Shown piece by piece: positions 57,505-64,000 of a stretch of DNA of 64,000 nucleotides. The stretch comes from a candidate division KSB1 bacterium. GTDB lineage: Bacteria; Zhuqueibacterota; Zhuqueibacteria; Zhuqueibacterales; Zhuqueibacteraceae. The stretch is taken from contig JAPDPX010000001.1 in assembly GCA_034506255.1 (NCBI GenBank), forward strand, positions 434,001 to 498,000, read 5' to 3'. A program made the position numbers and the translations under genes. Each line of letters starts with the position of its first letter. Position 1 is the first letter of the stretch. Under the pieces are notes generated by a model. That model saw only the letters and a list, made by a program, of their open reading frames with translations, had not been told where the DNA came from and did not search any database.

Positions 57505-59595
57505 ATGCCCGAAACTCCCACCCGCGAAATCTTCGCGCATTTTCCGATGTGGATGCAACTGGTGTTTTATGCCGTTGCCGGGATCGCCTCGCTGGCGTTT
57601 CTGTATGGCTTCTACCGCCGTTATCAAAAATATCGTCGCGGCCACAGCGTCAACCGCTTCGACCATCCCGGCCGGCGCCTTGTCCGCGCACTCACAACCA
57701 TTGCGCAAAATCGCACGATCTTTCACCGCGACACGTATGCCGGCGTTTCACACTTTCTCATTTTTTGGGGCTTCACCTTTCTGTTCATCGGCACGGTGAT
57801 CGTCGCCATCGATCACGATTTCCTGCGGTTTTTCGGCCTCAAGATGCTGCAGGGCCCGTTTTATCTCTGGTTCTCGCTGATCCTGGATGTTTGGGGCGTG
57901 CTTTTTCTGGCAGGCCTGGTGATGATGATGGTGCGCCGGACTTCGTTCCGGCTGCCGCAGCTCGATTACACCCGTGCCGATTCGCAGAACGGCAGGTATG
58001 ATCGTTCCGGATTTGTCTTCGATGACCGCATGTTCCTCTGGCTGCTCCTGCTGATCGGCGTCACGGGATATTTGATCGAGGGCTTTCGCATCGCCGAGAG
58101 GATGCCGCCTTTCGAGCGCTGGTCGCCGGTGGGCTGGCTGCTCGCCAAAGCAACAAATGGCTTGGGATTACAAGCGCAGGTGATTCCGTTGCACCTCACG
58201 GCGTGGTGGATCCACGCGCTGCTGGTGATGGTGTTTCTCGCGTATTTGCCGTACTCCAAGGCGATGCATATTTTCACCGATACGGCGAATCTCATTTTCA
58301 AAGACGAAATGGCGGCGCGGCGTCTGCCCAAACCCTTCGCGGGCGCGAAAAAGCCGGGCTATCACACAATCACGGATTTTACCTGGAAGGAGCTGCTCGA
58401 TCTCGACGCCTGCACCAAATGCGGCCGCTGCCATGTTGCCTGTCCTGCCAACGCCGCCGGCACCACACTCTCGCCACGCGATTTGATTCTCGATCTGCGC
58501 ACCTTCGCCGACGCCACTTTCCGCACCAGTGAATGGTTCCGGCAAAAATTTTTGCCTGACTCCAAATGGCCCGCCAATGGCAACGGCAGCATTGATGTGG
58601 CGCAGCAGGTGATTCGTCCGGAAACCCTGTGGAGCTGCACCACCTGCATGGCCTGCGTCGCAGCCTGTCCCGTGGGCATTGAGCATCTGACTCACATCGT
58701 GCAGATGCGCCGCAATTTGGTGGATGCCGGCACACTCGACAACAACTTGCAAGGGGCGCTGCAAAACCTCGGTGAGTATGGCAACTCGTTCGGGCAGTCG
58801 CCCAAGAACCGCGCCAAGTGGACGCAGAAGCTGGCGTTCAAAATCAAAGACGCGCGCAAAGAGCAGGTCGAGTATTTGTGGTATGTGGGAGATTTTGCCT
58901 CGTTCGATCCGCGTCTGCAAAATATTTCCCGCACTGTCGCCGAGGTTTTCAACAAAGCCGGCGTGGATTTCGGCATTCTCTATGACGCTGAAAAAAATTC
59001 CGGCAATGATGTGCGCCGAGTCGGCGAAGAGGGGCTTTACGAAATGCTGGTGGAAGACAATCTGGCGACGCTCAAGAAGGCCAAATTCAAGGAGATCGTC
59101 ACGACGGATCCTCACACGCTCAATACTTTCCGGAATGAGTATCCCGAGTTCGGCGGAAATTACACGGTTCACCACTACACCGGCTTGCTGGCGAAGCTGA
59201 TCGACGAGGGCAGGTTGAAATTCAACCGGAGGCTGAATTATACCGTCACCTACCACGATCCCTGCTATCTCGCGCGCTATAATCGTGAAACCAATGCGCC
59301 GCGCAGAGTGATGGCGGCACTGGGCGTGGAATTGCGCGAAATGCCGCGCTGCCGTGAAAATACGTTCTGCTGCGGTGCCGGCGGCGGCAGGATTTGGATG
59401 GACACTTCGAACGAGAAAAAGCGCACGAGTGAGCAGCGGATCGAGGAAGCGCTCGGCCTGGGTGGGGTGAAATACTTCGTCACCGCCTGCCCGAAAGACT
59501 ACACCATGTACACCGACGCAGTGAAGACTTCCGGCAATGAGGGCAAGATCGAAGTGAAAGATTTGATCGAGCTGGTGGCGGAGGCAATGGCATAG
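57505..59595 (+). CDS. EMO-type ETF:menaquinone oxidoreductase (cytochrome b / HdrD-like fusion)
   Basis: 696 residues from the ATG at 57505 (AGGGAAGG upstream). Five hydrophobic helices (about 15-270) of the NarI/cytochrome b type with several histidines for haem b are followed by two ferredoxin groups, CTKCGRCHVACP and CTTCMACVAACP, and a CCG-domain part with HDPCYLARYN, CRENTFCCGAGGGRIW and TACPKD. This is the build of membrane-bound EMO, which takes electrons from EtfAB and reduces menaquinone. In this locus it would receive electrons from the adjacent EtfBA and so connect sHdr sulfur oxidation to the quinone pool (inference). Confidence 0.9.
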   Translation: MPETPTREIFAHFPMWMQLVFYAVAGIASLAFLYGFYRRYQKYRRGHSVNRFDHPGRRLVRALTTIAQNRTIFHRDTYAGVSHFLIFWGFTFLFIGTVIVAIDHDFLRFFGLKMLQGPFYLWFSLILDVWGVLFLAGLVMMMVRRTSFRLPQLDYTRADSQNGRYDRSGFVFDDRMFLWLLLLIGVTGYLIEGFRIAERMPPFERWSPVGWLLAKATNGLGLQAQVIPLHLTAWWIHALLVMVFLAYLPYSKAMHIFTDTANLIFKDEMAARRLPKPFAGAKKPGYHTITDFTWKELLDLDACTKCGRCHVACPANAAGTTLSPRDLILDLRTFADATFRTSEWFRQKFLPDSKWPANGNGSIDVAQQVIRPETLWSCTTCMACVAACPVGIEHLTHIVQMRRNLVDAGTLDNNLQGALQNLGEYGNSFGQSPKNRAKWTQKLAFKIKDARKEQVEYLWYVGDFASFDPRLQNISRTVAEVFNKAGVDFGILYDAEKNSGNDVRRVGEEGLYEMLVEDNLATLKKAKFKEIVTTDPHTLNTFRNEYPEFGGNYTVHHYTGLLAKLIDEGRLKFNRRLNYTVTYHDPCYLARYNRETNAPRRVMAALGVELREMPRCRENTFCCGAGGGRIWMDTSNEKKRTSEQRIEEALGLGGVKYFVTACPKDYTMYTDAVKTSGNEGKIEVKDLIELVAEAMA

Positions 59596-59644
59596 AAGGC
59601 CGGAACCCGGGGAAGACAAAGGGCCAAAACAGCACTGGTTTGAA

Positions 59645-60142
59645 ATGAAGGACTTGTCTGAAATTTCCGCGGCCATCGCCGAGGAGTTGTGGCAGCGGTT
59701 TCGGCTGCTGGCGATGATCATTGACAAAGCGGACAGTTTTGTTGGGATGGCACCGTCGGGAGAGCTGCCGGAAGGTCATGTCGGCGCACAGGCTCCCCCG
59801 CGCTGGTTGCAAACGCTGGCCGACAGTCCCGACGAGGTGAAGGCCATCGCCGGTGACCTTGTGTTGCGGGCCTTGCGGGCGGCATTGGAGCCAACCAATC
59901 TGGCGATTCTGGTGAAGTTGCGGGAACAGCCGGTGGTTTCTTTGGGCGATCTGATGCAAGCCACACAGGTGAATCGTCTTTCGCTCGGCGAGCGCATCAA
60001 TGATTTGATTCAATCGGGACTGGCCATGAAGGAGGTGCAAACCGGCCAGGTGCAGGGGACGCAGGCCGCGGAGGCCGTCGTGGATTTTTTTCAGCAAACG
60101 CGCGACCAGTTGGTCAAACGCATCCTGCAAAAAATTGTCTGA
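59645..60142 (+). CDS. Winged-helix-type regulator-like protein
   Basis: 165 residues. The middle (about 96-140) reads LEPTNLAILVKLREQPVVSLGDLMQATQVNRLSLGERINDLIQSGL, the layout of an ArsR/MarR-like winged helix. The N-terminal and C-terminal parts are helical. It has no cysteine, so it is not a persulfide-switch regulator of the sHdrR type. It lies 49 bases downstream of the EMO gene and ends the long run; it may regulate the sHdr/lipoate block. Assignment by eye only. Confidence 0.6.
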   Translation: MKDLSEISAAIAEELWQRFRLLAMIIDKADSFVGMAPSGELPEGHVGAQAPPRWLQTLADSPDEVKAIAGDLVLRALRAALEPTNLAILVKLREQPVVSLGDLMQATQVNRLSLGERINDLIQSGLAMKEVQTGQVQGTQAAEAVVDFFQQTRDQLVKRILQKIV

Positions 60143-60146
60143 ACAG

Positions 60147-60175
60147 TTGCAAATAATTTTTCTTTTGTGTAATAC
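60147..60175 (+). promoter_or_regulatory. Sigma-70-like promoter
   Basis: TTGCAA (-35, 60147-60152), a 17-base AT-rich spacer, and TAATAC (-10, 60170-60175), about 68 bases before the ATG of the desulfurase-like gene. It is the best sigma-70-type match seen in the window. Confidence 0.6.
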
Positions 60176-60243
60176 TGAGAGATTGAAACGGTTGAATTTT
60201 CATCACCCGCGGGGATTGACCCGCTCCCAGATCAAGAGGTCCC

Positions 60244-61758
60244 ATGCAATTGACAGACGCAAACGGCAGCGCACGCCGGGATGAGCTTTTTGAGAGGCTG
60301 CGGCGCGAGGTCGTCGGCCTGGAGGTGCAATATACGCTGGCGACCGGCGAGCGCACCCGGCGGATTTATCTCGACAGCACGGCGAGCACGCTGCGGCTGA
60401 AGGTGGTGCAGGAGGTGCTCGACAAGTTTCAACCTTATTACTCCAACACCCACAGCCTGCTGCATTTTGGCGCCAAACTTTCCACGCGGGAGTATCAATG
60501 GGCGCACGACATGGTGCTGGAGTTCGTGCGTGCGAACCCTGAAATTTACACCGCCTTCTTTGTCGGCAGCGGCACGACCGGCGGCATGAATCGCGTGGCC
60601 TGTACCCTTCGCGAGAAACGTCCGGCGCGCGATGTGGTCATCACCACGATCATGGAGCATCACTCCAACGATCTGCCGCACCGCAAGCATTTTCGCGAAG
60701 TCGTGCACATTCCCGCGGCGATGGCGGCGCATTCGCTCGGCTGTGTCAATCTGCGCCGGCTCGAAGAGGCGCTGCGCGAGCATCATGACAAGGTCAATTA
60801 CGTCGCCATCACCGGCGTTTCCAATGTCACCGGCATCATCAACCCGGTTCACGATGTGGCGGAAATGGCGCACCGCTACGGGGCGCTGATCGTGGTGGAT
60901 GCGGCGCAGATGACGGCGCACGTGCCGATACAAATGAGCGGCCATGACAACCCGGCGCGCGATCTCGACGTGCTGGTTTTTTCCGGACACAAGATTTATG
61001 CGCCCGGCTCTCCCGGTGTGGTTGTCACGCGCCAGGAGTTGTTTGCGGGATTGGAGCCGCAGGAAGTGGGCGGCGGCATGGTGGAGACGGTTTACCTCAA
61101 CCGCTACACCCTGTCGCAAAAATTTCCGGATCGCGAAGAGGCCGGCACACCCAACATCTGCGGTGCGATCGGGCTGGCTGCGGCATTGTATGCGCTCAAC
61201 CAAATCGGCATGGACTACATTGCCGAAGAAGAGTGCAGGCTCATCGCGTATGCCATTGCAAAACTCAGCACGGTCGACGATCTGATCATTTACGGGGAAA
61301 CGGATTGCACGCAATGCCAGCGCACCGGCGCCATCTCATTCAACCTGAAAAACATGGACCACGGCCTGGTGGCGGCGGCACTCAACGATTATTTCAACAT
61401 CTCGGTGCGCAACGAGTGTTTCTGTGCCCATCCCTACGTGCGCGAGATGGTGACGATGAGTCTGGCGGAGGAGGCGGAGCGGCTTTCCGATGAAGCGCTC
61501 GAACAACTGGCGGAGTTGCACCGCGGCATGGTGCGCGCCAGCTTCGGCATTTACAGCACCGAGAAAGACGTCGATGCGCTGGTGGCGGCGCTCAAGCACA
61601 TCACCGCCAACAAGGATTTTTATCGCGCACAATACCTGCGCCTGCCCAACGGCGATTATGAGCACAAGACGTTCAAATTCGATCACACAAAAATTTTTTC
61701 CATTCGAGGCGAAGTGGATGCCTGGCTGCAAGCGCAGTGCGTCCAACCCAGGGTATGA
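60244..61758 (+). CDS. Class V aminotransferase, cysteine desulfurase-like
   Basis: 504 residues. PLP sites: histidine stack H139/H140, D219 (VVDAAQ) and the PLP lysine K250 in FSGHKIYAPG. A SufS/Csd-like catalytic cysteine is probably C394 in NECFCAHPY (another at C392). About 90 residues longer than SufS, with extensions at both ends. It would release sulfur from cysteine, or from cysteine sulfinate, as a persulfide; in this sulfur block it may supply Fe-S clusters or feed or tap the sulfane pool (inference). It has its own promoter candidate. Confidence 0.88.
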   Translation: MQLTDANGSARRDELFERLRREVVGLEVQYTLATGERTRRIYLDSTASTLRLKVVQEVLDKFQPYYSNTHSLLHFGAKLSTREYQWAHDMVLEFVRANPEIYTAFFVGSGTTGGMNRVACTLREKRPARDVVITTIMEHHSNDLPHRKHFREVVHIPAAMAAHSLGCVNLRRLEEALREHHDKVNYVAITGVSNVTGIINPVHDVAEMAHRYGALIVVDAAQMTAHVPIQMSGHDNPARDLDVLVFSGHKIYAPGSPGVVVTRQELFAGLEPQEVGGGMVETVYLNRYTLSQKFPDREEAGTPNICGAIGLAAALYALNQIGMDYIAEEECRLIAYAIAKLSTVDDLIIYGETDCTQCQRTGAISFNLKNMDHGLVAAALNDYFNISVRNECFCAHPYVREMVTMSLAEEAERLSDEALEQLAELHRGMVRASFGIYSTEKDVDALVAALKHITANKDFYRAQYLRLPNGDYEHKTFKFDHTKIFSIRGEVDAWLQAQCVQPRV

Positions 61759-62493
61759 GGGCTTGGTCAGCGAATGACACGTTTTCGCCCTGCCGGTTGC
61801 CCGGTCTGTCCTCCCCATGCGTCGCAAAGCCATGGCAAACCTGGCAGCGCGCCCGAATCGAAATTTCCGGCAGCGCAAACAGAGAGGTGACGGATGGCAG
61901 CCGTGCTCATCATCATTTCCCCGCGATACAGCATCGCCCGCCTGTTCAGTAATCGCAACCGCGCACTGAGAAGCAGCCTGGCATCGCCGGTGTCCAGCAA
62001 CGGCGCGAGGCCGTGCAAACGGCCGTGATGCGGTGAATCTGCGCGTGTGGGTTGGAGCGCGCAGGCGCACTCAAATTTCCGGCGCACCGTTCGGGAACTG
62101 CGACAACGCGAGCGGCAGGCGCCGCGGACTGCAATTTGAAAAATGCCCCTGCGCCTGATTTAAGCCTCCCGCAATGGCAGCCATGCCGTTTGACCACCGG
62201 GCTTGCGCGCGCAGGCGCACTGTCACCACCTGCGGCAGTTCCCTGCTCACCCCCCGCTCTGGAAATTTCCACCAACCGTGCCTCACCCATTCCACCATGG
62301 GATGGGTGTTTTCGCGTTGCACTGGCACCTGAATTGCGGTCTGTGGCCGGATGGAATGCCGGTGAATTCCAGTTGTGACGCGCAAGCAGATGAGATCCGT
62401 ACCTCCGCATGACGCGGGTGACTGTCTGTTGCGCGTCGAATTCGAATTACAGGATTGTAAACACCGCGGACTTTTCAGGTACAGGAGAAGATC
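61759..62493. other. Long intergenic region with a 15-bp direct repeat
   Basis: About 735 bases without a supported gene. GCGCGCAGGCGCACT occurs at 62057-62071 and again at 62207-62221, exactly 150 bases apart. Open frames lack domains. Confidence 0.5.
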
Positions 62494-63345
62494 ATGCTCG
62501 CAGCAGCAAGGGCAGGGAGGAGCACGATCGGGCGGACCATGCGATGGGGCATGCCCGTGCTGGCGTTGTTGTGCGTCGCTTGTGAAGACCAGGTGGTGCA
62601 ACCACAAGTCAAAGGCCGCCCGCTCTATGCCGTCGACAGCGGCAACAACCTGGTTCGCTTTGGCAGCCTCAGCCCGGATACGGTGACCAGCAAGGCCATC
62701 TCCGGACTGCAGCCCGGGGAGGTGATCGTCGGCATTGATTTCCGCCCGGTCGACGGCAGATTGTACGGCCTCAGCAACTTCAGCCGCGTTTACACCATTG
62801 ACACGGTTTCGGCTGCTGCACTGCCGGTGCGCTCGACGCCGCTCAGCACCGGCCTGGTTGGTTCTTCTTTCGGATTCGGCTTCAATCCCGTGCCCGACAA
62901 AATGCGCGTGCACAGCAATGCCGAGCAGGATTTGCGGGTGGATCCGGTGACTGGTGCGCTGGCCCAGGATTCGACGCTCGCCTTTGACAACAGTGATCCC
63001 TATTTTGGCGCCAATCCCAACATTGTCGGTACCGCCTACACCAACAGCGTTGCCGGTGCGACCAGCACGGCTTTGTATGCCATCGATTCCAATTGGGATC
63101 TGCTGGTCTATTTGCCCAGCCCGAATAATGGCAGGATGTTGACCATCGGCGATTTGGGGGTTAACACCAATGACTTCGTGGGCTTTGACATTTCGGCGCC
63201 GGATGGCCTGGCCTACGCCGCGTTGACGGTTGCGGGCAACGGCAGATCCAGCCTGTATCTCATCAATCTCGCAACCGGCGCGGCCAGCTTGCAGGGTGGC
63301 ATTGGCGGCAATTTGCCGGTGCATACTCTTGCGGTTGCACCGTGA
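62494..63345 (+). CDS. DUF4394 beta-propeller-like lipoprotein
   Basis: 283 residues. A signal peptide ends in the lipobox LLCVAC. The remainder fits the DUF4394 pattern: VGIDFRPVDGRLYGL, GFGFNPVPDKMRVHSNAEQDLRVDPVTG, GTAYTNSVAGATSTALYAID, GDLGVN and VGFDISAPDGLAYAAL. The function of the family is unknown; it is found in secreted or surface proteins. CAGGAG precedes the ATG. It is a single gene bounded by a long intergenic region and a terminator. Confidence 0.9.
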   Translation: MLAAARAGRSTIGRTMRWGMPVLALLCVACEDQVVQPQVKGRPLYAVDSGNNLVRFGSLSPDTVTSKAISGLQPGEVIVGIDFRPVDGRLYGLSNFSRVYTIDTVSAAALPVRSTPLSTGLVGSSFGFGFNPVPDKMRVHSNAEQDLRVDPVTGALAQDSTLAFDNSDPYFGANPNIVGTAYTNSVAGATSTALYAIDSNWDLLVYLPSPNNGRMLTIGDLGVNTNDFVGFDISAPDGLAYAALTVAGNGRSSLYLINLATGAASLQGGIGGNLPVHTLAVAP

Positions 63346-63788
63346 GAAGAAACCAGTGGGTTCGGTTACGATTTGTGTATCACGGTTACACGAGTGATTT
63401 CGAAAATGTACTTCTGCCTGTATGCGATACATATTGATCCCGCCACGTCCTGCAGGCGGGGTGCTTGACCGCCGGAGCAAAAGCAATGAAGTCAACAGTT
63501 TGTTTCGGGGAGATGGGGATGAGGCATTGATCCGCAGCCGCGCAATGCGTGCGGCACGCTGATTGCCAGTGATTCGGGCAGAGTGATTTTAGGAATGTAC
63601 TGACAGGGAATGTCGGTTCAAAAGACTGTGGCTCCCCCTCACAGCCAAGAGGCTCGGGTCGAATGACTCGGGCCTTTTTTATTTCACATTTCTGGACAGC
63701 GCCTGCCGGTGGGGGCCTCATCCCCGACTGCAGTAGCGCCCGGAGTGACGGTTGTTCAGCAATGGAGGTCACACCCATGGTGACAAAC
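63346..63788. other. Intergenic region with terminator
   Basis: About 440 bases. A strong terminator lies at 63651-63680; just before it, CTGTG/CACAG (near 63625-63643) forms a second small hairpin. No gene or RNA gene is recognised. Confidence 0.5.
63651..63680 (+). terminator. Rho-independent terminator
   Basis: GGCTCGGGTC (63651-63660) pairs over ten positions, two of them G-U, with GACTCGGGCC (63665-63674) around a GAAT loop; six T follow. It lies about 300 bases after the lipoprotein stop, so it may end its transcript. Confidence 0.8.
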
Positions 63789-64000
63789 TCATTGTGGCAG
63801 CCACGGCAGCTTTTCCAGATCGCAATTGCCGCCGGAGAGGATCAAGCCCAAGCGCTTGCCGGTGAAATCGAATTTGTTTTCCAAGAGCGCGCCCAACACA
63901 ACTGCCGCCGAGGGTTCAACAATGATTTTCATGCGTTCCCAGATGTGCCGCATGGCGGTGATGATGTTCTGCTCGCTGACGGTCACGATTTGATCAACGT
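63789..64000 (-). CDS. Threonine/serine dehydratase-like protein, C-terminal part only
   Basis: The frame is open to the right edge, so the gene starts outside; about 70 codons are visible. The sequence VSEQNIITAMRHIWERMKIIVEPSAAVVLGALL followed by LILSGGNCDLEKLPWL is the end of fold-type II PLP enzymes of the threonine dehydratase/serine racemase family (the SGGN loop near the PLP pyridine). It deaminates threonine or serine, or racemises serine; which one cannot be told. Upstream codons at the edge (V-D-Q-I-V-T) fit the family too. A GTG at 63986 is not the true start. Confidence 0.9.
   Translation of the reverse strand, partial: VDQIVTVSEQNIITAMRHIWERMKIIVEPSAAVVLGALLENKFDFTGKRLGLILSGGNCDLEKLPWLPQ

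Noticed and set aside
60244..61758. Naming the class V enzyme as SufS or IscS
   Set aside because: It is about 90 residues longer than SufS and no suf or isc genes accompany it; only the family is safe.
63580..63650. Possible tRNA or small RNA before the last terminator
   Set aside because: GGTTCAAA looked like a T-loop, but no acceptor or anticodon stem could be folded.

Overview
The window looks like part of the chromosome of a Gram-negative, GC-rich, chemolithoautotrophic bacterium, probably of the Fibrobacteres-Chlorobi-Bacteroidetes (FCB) superphylum (Calditrichota/KSB1-like). This is inference. It rests on a type-A (T9SS-like) C-terminal sorting domain on a secreted multicopper oxidase, FadL and TonB-type outer-membrane proteins, haem-rich lipoprotein cytochromes and many sigma-54 components. 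No rRNA or tRNA gene was recognised.

Layout. 1-2450: two multihaem c-type cytochromes, one cut by the left edge. 2768-4243 (minus): an aromatic-amino-acid decarboxylase-type PLP enzyme. 5215-14559 (minus): a FadL-like porin, a secreted DUF302-like protein, a fused FeS/NrfD membrane subunit, a multicopper oxidase and a cytoplasmic-type molybdopterin oxidoreductase. The Mo enzyme plus FeS/NrfD pair could be a Soe-like sulfite dehydrogenase. 15531-24546: a two-component sigma-54 system, a seven-haem lipoprotein, a SulP anion transporter and a second sigma-54 activator with an N-terminal Rossmann domain. 25068-28900 (minus): a TPR protein and a frameshifted TonB-dependent receptor. 29395-38617: a Calvin-cycle block: Form I-like RuBisCO large subunit without a small-subunit gene, phosphoribulokinase, two CBS proteins, ribulose-phosphate epimerase, transaldolase, transketolase and a thioredoxin-reductase-like ferredoxin-NADP reductase. 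38963-61758: a long plus-strand sHdr/lipoate sulfur-oxidation block. 62494-64000: a DUF4394 lipoprotein and the end of a threonine dehydratase-like gene.

How it fits together (inference). TusA and DsrE proteins would carry sulfane sulfur to the sHdr complex (C1, B1, A, Hyp and a fused C2-B2). The lipoyl protein LbpA would take part in the oxidation. EtfBA and an EMO-type membrane oxidoreductase in the same block offer a route for the electrons into the quinone pool. The block carries its own lipoylation set: two lipoate-protein ligases, two LipS-like radical SAM proteins and a third, unassigned radical SAM protein. Sulfite could be oxidised by the Mo enzyme and sulfate moved by SulP. CO2 would be fixed by the adjacent Calvin genes.

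A second theme is a family of short palindromic interspersed repeats. About fifteen copies sit just after genes. In five cases the repeat supplies the stop codon of the gene before it, and one copy lies in frame inside the transketolase gene. Three genes are broken: the TonB receptor, a nitroreductase inside the sHdr operon, and a methyltransferase carrying two compensating indels.
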